A stretch of DNA of 64,000 nucleotides from Hymenopus coronatus. Taxonomy: Eukaryota > Arthropoda > Insecta > Mantodea > Hymenopodidae. This document shows positions 44,901 to 57,801 of this stretch, piece after piece. The stretch is from assembly GCA_030762935.1 (NCBI GenBank), contig CM060896.1:14074001-14138000 (forward strand), in the 5' to 3' direction. The notes under the pieces are model-generated. The model saw nothing but the letters and a program-made list of their open reading frames with translations, had not been told where the DNA came from and ran no database searches. Numbering within the stretch: the first letter of the stretch is position 1; every line of letters begins with the position of its first letter. The translations under genes were made by a program, and so were the position numbers.

Positions 44901-46670
44901 TCATTTCAATGCCATATAGGCATCATTGTCGATGGTTTCCAACTGAATTTCCACAGGGTGTTCTATGTTGAGGTCTGACGGTCCCTGGTGGCTCAGAGAC
45001 GAACCTCCACAACATATTTTGTGGTAGCAGTTCAAAGCTGAATACATGGTGTTGGTTTTAATGATAAGGATTTTTTTCCCAGACGTCGAGCTCTGCCGCA
45101 TATGTGGCAGATTTTAAAAGGAGTATGTTATGTACTATTTCATAGTTAGTAGACCAAAAGTGGTGTGCAGCAGCTGATTTGTCAGTTTGTTTGTATTTTA
45201 CTGCTCTCATGTGTTCTTTAAGTCTTGTTTCAAGGAGTCTTTTTGTTTTACCAATGTAAAATTTGTTGCAATCTGCGCAATTTATTCTGTAGATTCCTGA
45301 TTTTTTATGTTCTGGGATTTGGTTTTCTTGGTTGTTGCAGAGCATTTTTTGTAGACTGAACTAATTCTGGGGGGCAGGTGTGATTTTATTTTTTTTTAAT
45401 ATTTTTTGAAACTTGTGGTGTAGTTTTGGGTGATGAGTATACTTTTTGAAGAAAGGTATCACTGGGCTCAATTTTTATGGTTTCTGTGATTAATTTCCGG
45501 TGTTTAAATTTTTACTTTCTCTATACGCACTATGTACATAGCGTATAGAGCATGTATTGCACTCCACCAAAAAATTTGATACCGAGATTTCACCGGAAAT
45601 ATATGTTTTAGGGTCCTCTGTATCCAAAAAAAGTATTTTCAGGAAAAGCTCTGTGTGTGTGTGTGTCCGTATGTCTGTGAACACGATAACTCGAAAACGA
45701 AAAGTCAGTAAAATACCAAACTTGGTATTTAAGTTTAGCATCTTCCAGGGATGCGACACGAAGATTTTGAGAAAAATTCCCCCACCCCAAACTACCCTTT
45801 ACATGGAACTTTTTTGGAAAATTTTAATTTTCTCAAAGCCTCTAACGATTTTGATTAAAATATCGTATATTAATGTTATTTACCTGACAAATAAAATGTA
45901 TATTTTGAATTTTCTGGGAATAGCCTCTGAAGACTACTTTATTCTGGATGAATTTTTCATAACTACTAAACCGTAAGAGATGGATAAAAACTTAACACAC
46001 AAAAAATGCAGAGCACGTTAAAACACACAATTTATGTTATATACATTTTTTTCGTGGAGTTGATTGTTTTTGAGATATTCCTTTTTCTTGGTTTCTGCTT
46101 TGTAAAACTTATACTTTTCTCATACAGGAATTTGTCGTCTCCTGTCCATACAAACAGAGGAACATCAGTCACATAGCAACTAGCTTATGGCTTTCACTTT
46201 AACCTATGGTACTCCCTTATTTCGCTTCTACTTACAATAAAGCAAGAGATAAGACTATTTCTACTAATTTTTCTCGATTAGCATGAAATAAATAAAAGAT
46301 AAGGTTATTAACAATAATGATTTACAGAGATATAGAGAAAGTCATGTGAATGGAACACATCAAATTTTTTGATTTTTTTATCTATTAATTCTTGGTTGAA
46401 GCCATTGTTTCTAGCAGTAGATATTATGTGTTTGCATTCTTCATCTTTTAATGGTGTACACCAGTCTATGGGTGAGGCTATTGAATACTGCATGTTTGTG
46501 CGCTACAGGATTGTGGCCATAATTCTTTGTATAGTTGTCGGAGTGTGTGGGTTTCTGGTAGATACCAAAGGACAGTTTGTTGCTTTCCCTGATTATTTTC
46601 ATATCTAGAAATGGAATGTAGTTTCAAATATGTATTTATGTCATAAGGGAATATTTTGAAAGACAATTGA
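44901..46670 (-). pseudogene. Penelope-like element P1 (unit 2)
   Basis: Counterpart of 14592-16370. The GIY-YIG frame is split here: 45345-45058 has SGIYRINCADCNKFYIGKTK, and the rest is in another frame (45101-44901, ending NDAYMALK). The RT tail lies at 46670-46365 (NNGFNQELIDKKIKK). The same R850 insertion interrupts it, so that insertion predates the duplication or haplotype split. Confidence 0.85.
45514..46364 (-). repeat. R850 inserted in P1 (unit 2)
   Basis: Counterpart of 15213-16066, same position and T-run flanks. It has a 139-codon antisense frame across most of its length (45557-45976). Confidence 0.93.
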
Positions 46671-47199
46671 ATCTCCTATTTCAGAACGGCCCTAGGTCTG
46701 TTTTTGTGCTTTTTGAGTTACATGCATTTATGTGTTTCTCAGAGTACAGACAGGGACTTCAAATTCAACAAAATAGGACAATATACAGCTGAGAAATTCT
46801 TCTTGATTGCAAAAGAGCCTATTGTATCAACACTTATAAGTAATGTAATACTCGCTTCATGTATATCTTGTATCACAAGGCTATAACTTGCAAGAAGGCA
46901 GCAAAACAATGGAAACAATTCACCAACAATTAGTTTCAAAACTGTTGTTGAGAACAAGCAGTAAAAGACATCATTGTGTTCTCATGGTATCTTATATTTT
47001 GTGATTAACATAAGAGAATCTAAGTCTGAGTTGAACTTGTTAAGGAAAGCATTACAAAATGTAATGAAAACAGCTAAAATAAAGGAAGATAAGCAGCAAA
47101 AACCATTGGACAATCTTGCAAATGCAAGTATTTTGATTTGATGAGTAACAATGATAAATTATTAATTCTTGCAAATTTCCTTAATGTTAATACTAAAAA
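46671..47199. other. Unassigned stretch next to P1 (unit 2)
   Basis: Counterpart of 16371-16911; not recognised. Confidence 0.4.
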
Positions 47200-47832
47200 T
47201 CTGATGTGTTCCATTCACATGAGTTTCTCTACATCTCTGCATCAAATTATTGTTAAAAAGCTTAGGCTTCTATTTACTTAATGCTAATTGAGAAAACATT
47301 AGCAGAAATAGTCTTATTACTTGCTTCATAGTAAGTAGAAGTAAAATAAGGGAGTACCATAGGTTAAAGTGATAGTCAAAAGCTGGTTGCTATGTGACTG
47401 AAGTTCCTTTGTTTATATAGACATGAGTTGACAAATTCCTGTATGAGAAAAGTATAAGTTTTTCAAAGCCAAAACTAAAACAAGGGATATCTTAAAAATG
47501 ATCAAATCCACAAAAAAACAAAAATGTATATGACATACATTGTGAGTTTTAACGTACTCTACATTACGTGTGGTAAGTTTTTGTCTATCTCTTACGGTTT
47601 GCCAGTTATGCAAAATATACGTAAAATTGATCCAGAATAAATAGTCTTCAGAGGCTATTCCCATAAAATTCAATATATACATTTTATTTGTCAAATAAAT
47701 ATCTTAAATATACGAGATTTTAATCAAAATTGTTAGAGCCATTTTTAAGAAAATCAAAATTTTCGAAATTTTTCCATGTAAAGGATAGTTTTGGGTGGGG
47801 GGATTTTCTTGAAAATCTTTGTGTCGCATCCT
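47200..47832 (+). repeat. R850, cut by the unit 2 deletion
   Basis: TCTGATGTG start; sequence stops after GTGTCGCATCCT and jumps to the Myb/SANT intron. The last third of the element is gone. Confidence 0.93.
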
Positions 47833-48846
47833 GTAAACGCTTAGTTACATTATAATTATCATTTATTATTATAAGTCGTTTGTAGAATCTAAACACAATT
47901 AATTACAATAACTAATGAATGCAAGTATGAATATGTTACTCAACCAGATCTGTTATTAGCACAAAGTTTACAGAAATGTAAACTAGTGTTTACAGAATTA
48001 CCAGTGTGTAAAACTCGGAACCCATCATAAATATGAGAGTGAAGTAAATGCCAGGATTCAGTAAACACTCTTGACTTTCCAACTGGTTTTTAAGATTCTC
48101 TGCATAACTTAGATTTACTTACCCATCCCAATTTCCATATTTTAAAATGTTGAAGTAGATTGCACACACGCGCACGCACACACACACCTAATCTAATTGG
48201 TGAGGTAAACGTATGTAGTGATAAGCTTAGCACCCATGTATGAAGGTTAGGTTACTGTTAACTGACATTCTTTTAAATACAATTTGTAAGTTCTGTTTGC
48301 TTTATGTATCAGCTTCAAATGCTTGTTTCTCACGAGTAAACTTTAAAAGCATTTTAGTGCAATTACCATAATTGACACAAGATGCCATCTTAAACACTCG
48401 GCTTTTTAGGTACTCATATTTTAATCAAGTCCAATAGCACTAATTGCTACCTGTCTCTCAGTCCTCACCAAATTTTATAAAAACCATGAACATATTTGAG
48501 TAAACGATAGAATATTTGATATGCTCTAAAATCACCTACACTAGAGTGTTTCATTACAAATCATACAAATTCACTATGTGTTTTTATTATCCAATTAAAT
48601 TAATACAAATTAAAGACCTTATAATGTTTTAACTAGTCTATTTCCCATTAATCTTGCTATAAATTTATCACAGTGATATTGTAATTTAATAAGATGTCGC
48701 ACAGCAATAGTAAATTATTTCTTAATTCCTTATATTACTCTGCCCAACATGCTATTAGCATCACCATCAACATTGTAACTATACAGCAGTAATTTTTAGC
48801 ACATTAGCATCAAATTTCTCCTTAAATTTATGATTTTCTATTTCAG
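47833..48846 (+). other. Remnant Myb/SANT intron (unit 2)
   Basis: Begins GTAAACGCTTAG, which is the intron 3 donor in unit 1, and runs to the exon 4 acceptor. Contains a short CA tract (48172-48186). No gene of its own. Confidence 0.75.
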
Positions 48847-49166
48847 TGTCTTTAAAACCAAAATATAACAAAAGGAAACCTTTGAAGCACACCAGACAGC
48901 AATTAATGCTGAGTTAGAGGCGCAGCTCAGTAAACTCAGCAAATTAACCAAAGGTGAAGCTGAATTACTTGAAAAGAAGAAAGAGGAGCCAGAAATCTGC
49001 TACAGAAGAACTGCAAAAAAGTTCACCATAGCAGGGAAATGGAAAGAAAAGAACAAGAAATCAGGCTCAGCAAAGGCTTGAGTATGAAAAAAAATTGTTT
49101 GAGCTGCAAATAAAATTTGGAATGGAAAAATATGAAGCTGAGATGCAACTATTTGTGAAAAACTGA
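48847..49166 (+). pseudogene. Myb/SANT last exon only (unit 2)
   Basis: Counterpart of 21148-21467 with the same stop and frameshift (LEAQLSKLSKL, EYEKKLFELQIKF). Exons 1-3 with the DNA-binding domain are absent from unit 2, so this copy cannot encode a Myb/SANT protein. Confidence 0.82.
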
Positions 49167-50616
49167 TGATTTTTTTTTTTTTACATTAAAAAGCTAATTT
49201 TTGTTCACAGAAAAATATATGTTGTACTTATTTATTAATCCCCTGTTTCATTTTTCAGTGATTGGAAATAATGCAGGTATTGGTGTCCTTGAAAATTAAG
49301 CATACTAGTATGGTATCTTCAATCTCATTGTTAAAATGTGTATGCTTCAATACATCCAGATGATTATCTTTGTTTGAAATGTCTGCATTTTCTTATTCAC
49401 ATTTTCAAATTTTGTTTGCATGAATGCTATCTCCAGAGTCACTGCAATAGCAATATGTTATTCTGAATTAGGTTTATTTTAACCATAGCACATAAATAAA
49501 CATAATGGGATAACACAATTCAGAAGCATAAATTACAGAATTGCAGAGCCACATTTTGAGGCCCTTAATAATCCGTCCAGAAAATACAAAATAAATATCT
49601 CATTTAGAATAATTTATCTCAAAAAAGCAGATATTTCAATCACGTTTTTTTTTTTTTTTTTTTTTTTTTCCCTCTCAACACAATGGAACTTGAGCTTCAT
49701 CACTCGCAGAAGGCTTGAATACTGCATTATTGTGCATTTCTTCCATATTTTAACATCTTTTTTAAAATGGCTTATATTAACTGACCTATTACTTTATAGT
49801 GATGTATGTTTAAGCAATACTTTTTCCAATTTGCACTGAAGGTTACATTAAAAAGGAAAATGTAAAATATCTGTTAAACAGGCCCCATTTAACTCTTGCA
49901 GGTGGGCCCATATATCTTATTTTGTTTTTTCACTGACAACTTATCACTGCTCAGAATTAAATATGCATTAACTCTGTATATCAGAGTGAAATGCAAGCAT
50001 AACATAATAATATTAAGCACTTCAAAAACCCATTTTGAAATGTTTCATATGTTCAAAAGCCTTTACTGTGCTTGGCTAAGAAGAAATCAATGCAAATGTT
50101 AATATATGATGAAACTGTAAGAACACAAACTTTAGGGCTGCTGAATGGAATGTTAATCTTATACACTGCACACTCAGTAAAATTTAAGTTTCTAAAAGTC
50201 GAGGTTTTATGAAATCACAAGTTTCTAAAAGCAACAAATAGCAAAAACATGGAGATTGCAGACTGCATTAACATTTTTTTGTGCCATTCATTTCATGAGT
50301 GTCATAAAATCTATTGTTATATTAACCGATGTACCATTCAGCAAGGATCTTCTGTCAAATGAGTCAACAGTTTACATTTTAAATGAGGTTGCTACTAGCC
50401 CAACTTCATGTGCTTTATTACGTTGATGACATGAATTCTACGAGCTTCCAAACTTTCATATTCCACATGGCAATCTACTTTTTCAATATAAACTCTTAAA
50501 AGAAATTGTCTGTTATGCCTACTTATTTTACTTAATTGGGTGAATAATTTATTGTTTATAAAAATAATGGAGATGATATGTGTAACTATTTAAATATAGC
50601 AATCACAAATTTTATT
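49167..50616. other. Internal Harbinger non-coding region (unit 2)
   Basis: Counterpart of 21468-22976. Includes the 25-bp T-run at 49645-49669. Confidence 0.6.
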
Positions 50617-50867
50617 GCCCACCTGGGTAGTGTGGTGGTAGCGTGTCTGCCTCCATTTAAAAGGACGTGAGTTCAAATCTCACTTAGGGTGAGTTACCCG
50701 GATAAGGTTTTTTTTTCGGGGTTTTCCCTTATTCTGAGAAGACGAAAGTCGAGTAACTATAAGTTCCATGGACCCCGAGATCATTTGAGCATCATTTCAC
50801 CAATTTCGTTCATCGTCTGATATGACCAACCAGGTTAAAGGACGTTAAACTACCAAAAAAAAAAAAA
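50617..50867 (+). mobile_element. S2-family SINE (unit 2)
   Basis: Counterpart of 22977-23226, with poly-A tail. Confidence 0.88.
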
Positions 50868-51436
50868 GTTATCCTATAATTATGAAGCAAATGGGATGTA
50901 ACAGCTCAACTACAGTATTATAGCTGTCCACTGTTTTAAAATATGTAAGTGCAAGCAGAAAGCTTGAAATACAAACTTCTATGTTAACAACACGGATACT
51001 TGCTTGGTTCTGAAACAACAAGATTTTGAGTTTAAAACTATACATTTTCAGTTTTCAAACAATGTGGTCAAGTGTATCTATGCATAGGGGGATATAATTT
51101 GGAGATATTCTACCCTTATGCTCGACTGCAGTGTTCCATATCGTCTATTTTAAGTTTGTTTTCTCTGCAATCCATTAAGTTGCATCAATGAAATTGTCAT
51201 TCTAGACAGCTGTTCCTCCCAAAACTGTTGCACACTTTGCCAATTATAATTCATTAAAAATTACTTATATGTATGAGTTAGAACGATTATTGTGCTATAA
51301 GTGATTTTGGGAGGTGGGGGTTCTGCTCATAAGTAAGAAAAACATTAACTGAAATGTTTCAGCAAGGCCATCACAGCTATAAAAAGGTTTACCAAAATGT
51401 TCACATAGTTTACGAGAAATGTGGAACTGAATATTA
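50868..51436. other. AT-rich spacer (unit 2)
   Basis: Counterpart of 23227-23795; nothing recognised. Confidence 0.55.
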
Positions 51437-51448
51437 TTCCAAAAGCAA

Positions 51449-51749
51449 GTCGCCCTCTGTGGTGTAATGGTTACCATGCTGACTTCATATGCTCAAGGTC
51501 GCGGGTTCAAACCCGGCGGAGGATGATGGATTTTTTCGGGTGTAAAAATCCTTAGCATGGCTTCCTTTGGAAGGGAAGTAAAGCCATGAGTCCCGTGTCG
51601 TAGAATTACGGCACGTAAAAGAACATCAAGCCTGATAAGAGTGGCCTCTGAGCAAAATTAAGCGGTCTTCCACACCCAATTTAGAATGGGACGCTGAGAA
51701 TCAGAGTGGTTAAAGAGCGTCCATAAATAACACGCCATTTCCATTTTCC
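51449..51749 (+). mobile_element. S3-family SINE with target duplications (unit 2)
   Basis: Counterpart of 23808-24108, flanked by TTCCAAAAGCAA at 51437-51448 and 51750-51761. Confidence 0.92.
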
Positions 51750-51761
51750 TTCCAAAAGCAA

Positions 51762-52198
51762 TACTTCAAAATAAAAATATGTGATTTGTGATATGTGCAC
51801 AACTTTTAGCATGCACAGATTAGTTTACATTGCCTATGAATGGAAAATTATTTTGTCAAAAACACTTGAAACCAGTATACAAGTGAATGGTGTTTTAAGC
51901 AACATTTGTTTTTTTCAATTTTGTCTTACCTTTTTATAAACCTATGTGATAATAAAAATTAAAATTTGGAAAGCTAAACCTCACCCATATTGTTTAGAAT
52001 AATAAATGCAGCATACTTTAAGCCAGTTAATTTTTAACTGGATGCTTGGTAATTACATAGTAATTTTAAACCAGACAACATTTTGACTGTACATTATGAG
52101 TAAAGTGGCATATAATATTACAATGTATTTGACTGTTAAATTTCACTGCTGTTGGTAAATGTATATATAACATAATACAAAACATCACATTCCACTGA
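51762..52198. other. AT-rich spacer (unit 2)
   Basis: Counterpart of 24121-24557; nothing recognised. Confidence 0.5.
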
Positions 52199-52989
52199 TT
52201 AATTTGGAGCATTGCCAAAATGACACTGAATGAATGTTTGTTTAATCACTCTACCTCTGTCTGTTTCTCTTATATTAAGTACTTCTATAACTAGATTATC
52301 CCAGTCATGTTCATTCACTTCCACTGGAAAATCTTGGGGATCACATGCGCTGCCAGTATTGTGCAGAACAGCACATGCAGCAGTTATTCTGGTGGTTGTT
52401 CTAAGCTTATGGCAGAGGCAAGGAAATCTACGCTTCAGTACACCAAACATTCTTCAACACAAGTCCTGGTTGAGATCAGTGCACTGTTATATTGCTGCTC
52501 AGGAACTGGTTGTGGGTCTTGTACTGGTGTATACAGATGGGGGTTATTTGGCAATAACCCCATCACCAAGCAAAAAGGAGTTCCTGAGGTCCCTATCTTA
52601 AAAACGAACCTTAACCCCACTATTATCAAAAATTCTGGAATCATGTGTTGATCCAGGCCATCTAATTATTATATCAAAAATCTGGAGCTGGGGTCCTGTT
52701 ACAGATTGGATATTTAAGGACATCCAACCTTTTCTGTTTCGGTACATCTCAGGATTTATAATGGGAATGTGTGTACAGTCTATACATCTAAGTACATTAG
52801 GGAAGTGCCTCATATTAAAAAAAGTTCTTTTTCACTTTTCTTAAGGCTTCGGCTTCAGGAAAACGCACAAAATTAGGTAAATGTCTTGCCAATCTTTCTG
52901 AAATCTCTCTTATGATTCTGCAAATTTTGCCTGCCTGATCTTTGATAGATTTCCACATACAATCTGCAATTGTAGATCTTGTTAAAGCA
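52199..52989 (-). pseudogene. HARBI1-like Harbinger nuclease, frameshifted (unit 2)
   Basis: Counterpart of 24558-25350 and nearly identical in sequence. One open piece (52813-52598) holds MRHFPNVLRCIDCTHIPI, NRKGWMSLNIQSVTGP and RWPGSTHDSRIFDNSG, with the first two catalytic Asp residues. The two frameshifts before FGVLKRRFPCL are shared with unit 1, so the gene was already dead when the units separated. Confidence 0.88.
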
Positions 52990-53123
52990 CACAATTTATA
53001 GATTTTTTATGTAGTTAACTATTTCTGAGATATTCTTTGTTATGGATTTAAATTTTCCATACATATGCTTTTCTCAAATGGGAAATTGTAATTTTTTCTT
53101 TTTTAAAATCAATATCCGTTTTT

Positions 53124-53950
53124 ACTTTCCCTAATACATAGTAGATAGAGAAGGTATTGTATTCTACCCAAAAACTTGAGAAACCAAGATTTCACCACTA
53201 ATACATGTTTTGAGACATCTTGAATCCAAAAAAAAAGCATTTTTAGACAAATGTATGTCTGTGGTCAGCAGGGCTCAAAAACAAAAAAAAATTGGTTAAA
53301 TACCAAACTTGGTATTTAAGTTTGATATCTTCCAAGGATGTTGCATAAAGATTTTTAAGAAAATTTCCTCAGCCTCAACTACCATTTACGTGAAACACTT
53401 TTTGAAAATTTTAGTTTTTTCAAAAATAGTTAACAATTCAGAATAAAATGTCATAATTATAAGACATTTTCCTGACAAATAAACTGTATTATATTTAATT
53501 TTCTGGGAATAGCCTCTGAAGGCTAAAATAGACTGTGAGACAGACAAACATTTCTACAAAAAAAAAAAAAGGCAGATCTCATTAAAACACAATATGTCTT
53601 ATACATATTTTTATAAGAGTTAACTGTTTCCGAGATATTCCTTGTTGTTTTTAATTTTAAACTAGGTACTTAAAATTCTCTCAAGCAGGAAATCAACTTT
53701 CATTTCATCTCTTGTTTTACAGCCCAGAATGCAAGAGAGAACTGAGTATAAACTGTTTCATATAGCAATAGCTTTTAAAAGATTTGACTCACTTTAGTCT
53801 GATTTATTTCCCTTTTACTTACAATTTACCAAATTAATAAGATCATTTCTATCATTGTTGATCTCGATTAGCATGGCATAAAAGAATAATATTTTGTAAT
53901 GAAAGATTGTGGAACAGCTAAAGAAAGTCATGTGAATGGAACACACCAGA
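53124..53950 (-). repeat. R850, full length, diverged (unit 2)
   Basis: Counterpart of 25483-26310. An internal fragment like 25347-25450 precedes it at about 52987-53090. Confidence 0.92.
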
Positions 53951-55436
53951 TTTCTTTTACTACCACCTTGGTCATGCAAATGTGCAGAATTTCAACAACA
54001 TAACATGGCATTCAGCTTGAGAAGATCTCTCTGTCACTTTAACTTTGTGTATTCATAAGAAAGCGTATGATTAAACAATTTTTCCTAATGCTTATCTCAA
54101 TAAGATAGAAGATGATTTTTTAAAAATAGTTGTTGCATAATAGGTAAAGAAAGTCATTTGAATTATCATCAGATTCTTTATAAATGTTTTCTAAAATATT
54201 ACTATCTCAAGCAGTTGCAAACCATCATTCATAAAACAGAAGAAAAAAGAAAAATTATGCACCACAAACCCAAATAGTGTTTGAGATACTTGAATATTTT
54301 ACAGCATGGTACATCTTTAAGATAACTTTCCAATTGAAACTAATAAAGTATCTGCTATGTGGAAAATTGCAGCCGTTTGATCCATTAAATATTTGAGTAT
54401 AGCCAAAGTATGTGTTGGCTTGTAATGTTTGTTTTAGCTTAGAGGGAACCATAAAATGCAAATTACAACTTGTTTTCTCTCTTCCACTGTCAGTGTCACA
54501 TTCCAAAATGACTATAGGCTGAAAACCTAACATTTAATTTATAAACTCTTCAGACTACCGAGGAGTAAAGTAATGTTAATCCAAAAGGTTTAAGCATAAT
54601 TTGAATGATGCGCACGTACGAACCGGGTTTCTAAGCTTTGACAGATTCTCTTGGTGGAAATCGGCTTCTCTCTAAAATACACCTTGGGTGTTCCGTGTAT
54701 TCGTATTTTGATTACAAACAATTGTGTTAGAATTAGATTTCATCCGGTAGCACCGAAAACATATAACTAATTTAAAAATTAACTTCAGAGCAAACATTAT
54801 AAGCTATTACCGTTCATATTCTCCCCTGTAATGTGCGTCTAACTGAAGGCTAAATAAATAATTTTATCTTCTGGCCTGTAAAGGTTAATTCAACCCACGC
54901 TTGAACTATAATAAAGCTTGCTCCTTAAATGTGACCTATATTGAAAGGAAAATGCATAAATTGGTATATTGATTCCGATTTTAATATAAATCGCGACGTG
55001 TTTAAAGACATCATTTCCATTTATTTAGATCAGCTGACTGACGTGTGTACTTCAAACCGCTAGACTAGATGGTAGCACCATCGCACGTCGGCAGCCGTTC
55101 CCATGTTAAACTGAGGTAGTTTCTTGTATTTAGTGATGGACAGAATCGAATCCTTCATCCGAGAACAAGGTCTTGAATACTGTAATCACAATGATTATGA
55201 AATCAGCCACTTCATAAGCATCATGTAATTTAAATAATGGATAAAAAAATATGACATGTTATTCTCAAAATGTTGAAGTTTCTATTCAAGATTGTTGTGG
55301 CTAAAGCGTTATGCACTGTCATTCATAACCGTTTCCTCCATTAAATTGAATACTAAAATATATTATTTATTTTTTTTTTGTACAGTTAACGATTTCTAAG
55401 ATATTCCTTGCTATAGGTTTAAAATGTAACTAATAA
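53951..55436. other. Unassigned stretch (unit 2 copy of 26311-27785)
   Basis: Includes an R850 end fragment near 54070-54180, the 92-codon minus-strand frame 54255-54533 that may be an upstream Harbinger exon, and the GACAGAATCGAATCC repeat start near 55139. Confidence 0.45.
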
Positions 55437-57000
55437 ATATATGCGTAAGCTTTCACGGCCGGTGCCCATAGTTTTAAAGTTTAACATTTTCAGGCTATTT
55501 TGCCGAAGTCTGTAGGTTAAAATATCTGTAGTTAAAATATTTCTACTTAACGTTTCGTCCCTGTCTGTGAGGGACATCTTGAGAGGCAATGTGCTCACGT
55601 CGCTAACTCCAAAGAATAACAATAGTGCGGTTTATAGCCAGTATATATACTCGGAAACAGGTGGGCGGGTTCTAGTTGTGTTTATTTAGCCTAGAGTACG
55701 GAGTTGGGAAAGTATAGGGAACCAGGTGGAGTTTAAGTTAAGGCCTTCGTCTTTGTTAAAGTTGTTTGTGTTTTTATAAATCTCAATGGCCTCTGTGTAT
55801 AAACGGGAGTAATAAGAATTTTTAGTCGTAGCTATAACCTCTACTTTATCATATTGCATACGGTGGTCATCCAAAGAAAAAACATGTTGTGCCACGGCTG
55901 ATTTTTCTGTTTGTCCGAGGCGGCAGTTTCTTTTGTGTTCTGTGATGCGTGTGTTGATGCTACGTTTTGTAGTGCCGATGTAAACTTGTCCGCATGTGCA
56001 CGGGATTTTGTAAACATCAGATTTACAAAGTAGATCGAGTCGGTCTTTAGCTGATTTTAGGAACTGTTTTATTTTAGTTGTCGGCATGTATATGGGTTTC
56101 ACGTGTCGTTTTTCTAAAATCTTGCCGATACGATCAGTTATGTTTTTTATATATGGCAAGAATACTTTATTTTTATATGTCGGTACCTCCCTAGGTCTAG
56201 TGTTGTTCTTTCTGGGACGTATTGCTCGATCGATATACTTTTTAGTGTACCCATTATACATTAGCATCCTTTGTAGATATTTTAATTCTTGTGGTAAATG
56301 TTCCATGTCACAGATTCCTTTAGCTCGTTCCACTAGTGTTTTGATTACACTTTTTTTCTGCTTGGGATGATGGTTGGATTGTTTACTCAGAAATCAGTCC
56401 GTATGGGTTGGCTTTCTGTACACTGCACACGTAAATCTTCCGTCGTTTTTCCTAGTTATCAATACATCGAGAAAAGCAATTTGACCGTCGGACTCTAATT
56501 CTTTTGTAAATTGGATGTTTGCGTGTTGGCTGTTCAGATGATCTAGGAATTTCTGGAGTTCAGCTTCTCCGTGAGCCCATATAGCGAAGACGTCGTCAAT
56601 GTAACGAAGCCAAACGGATGGTTTTTAGTCGCAGTTGCCAGTGCATGTTTCTCAAAAAGTTCCATATACAAATTAGCTACCGCAGGTCCAAGAGGATTAC
56701 CCATGGCAACTCCGTCTTTTTGTTCGTAGTAATCGTTGTGCCATCTGCAATACGTCGTGGTGAGACACAGTTTAAAAAGGTCGTATATGTCTTGCGGGAA
56801 CAACTCGTCGATATGTTCCAAAACGTCCTTCGTAACGTAATTCAGAAACTTACATAAAGAACTCCTATCATTTCACGCAGAAAATACGCAAACTGAAATG
56901 TGATCCCACAGATATTCTCGTCAGCTTCGATATCACGTCGCTGTTTACTATGGTACCCGTCAAGGACGGGAAGGGCTCTAGGCTGGTGTATATATAAATA
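55437..57000 (-). pseudogene. Penelope-like element P2 with inverted 5' segment (unit 2)
   Basis: Counterpart of 27786-29345. A 215-codon frame (55686-56333) keeps the RT tail and GIY-YIG domain joined (VPTYKNKVFLPYIKN, then DVYKIPCTCGQVYIGTTKR), where unit 1 has a frameshift. The YxDD box is intact (RYIDDVFAIW, about 56580-56612), but a TGA replaces the CGA of TDRFLSKQ near 56395. Motif A again lies on the opposite strand (about 56880-56965). The 3' region has the same CTTTCACGGCCGGTGCCC sequence. Confidence 0.9.
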
Positions 57001-57012
57001 AACCGATTTTAG

Positions 57013-57620
57013 TAGTTCTTATTTTATAGTTCTTATTTTATAAATTCTGTGTTTTAACATGCTCTACAGTTTTTGTCCATCTCTTACGGTTTAGCAGTTA
57101 TGCAAAATTCCGTAAAATTCATCCAGAAGAAAGTAGTCTTCAGAGGCTATTCCCAGAAAATTCAAGATATACATTTTCTTTGTCGTGTAAATAGCTTTAA
57201 TATATGGCATTTTAATCAAAATCGTGTAGCCATTCTTGAGAAAATCAAAGTTGTCGAAAAAAGTTCCATGTAAAGGGTAGTTGAGGGTGAGGAGGTTTTC
57301 TTGAAAATCTTTGTGTCGCATCCTTGGAAGAAACCAAACCTAAATATCAAGTTTGGTTTTTAACGGTCTTTTCATTTTTTAGCAATTCTGCCCCTAGATA
57401 CACACTCATAAATACACACACGGACATGTTCCTAAAAAAATTCATTAAGAGGGGTCTCAAAACGTGTATTTCCGGTGAGATCTCAGTATTTAATTTTCGG
57501 GTGCATTACAATATACACTATGTACTTAGGACGTGTAGAGAAAATAAAAAGTATGCTCGCCTCGCTCGTATGCTCTCGTTTGTCTCTAGGCTAGTGTATG
57601 TATTAATAAACCGATTTTAG
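57013..57620. repeat. Unit 2-specific insertion with duplicated flank
   Basis: A 38-bp stretch starting CTCTAGGCTGGTGTATATAT at about 56975 is repeated (CTCTAGGCTAGTGTATGTAT) at about 57583-57620. Unit 1 has it once (29335-29372). Between the copies are a short TTCTTATTTTATA tandem (57015-57042), a 5'-truncated R850 (57040-57545) and a CTCGC-rich stretch (57550-57582). Confidence 0.8.
57040..57545 (+). repeat. R850, 5'-truncated (unit 2 only)
   Basis: Enters the family near TTCTGTGTTTTAACATGC, passes CAGAGGCTATTCCCAGAAA and ends CACTATGTACTTAGG, GAGAAAATAAAAA. Part of the unit 2-specific insertion. Confidence 0.88.
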
Positions 57621-57801
57621 TGTAATTTGATATTAGTAATTTCTAATGCATTTATCAAAGCTTACGCTCGCTTAGCTGTACGTCAGAGTGTGTAAGTAAA
57701 CTGCTTTTGGTATATTTGCTTTCACTTAAATATGCGAAAGAAACCTCCATTCTCAGTATTATGTTATTTTGCGTTAATGTGTAAAGTAATGTATTATTCT
57801 T

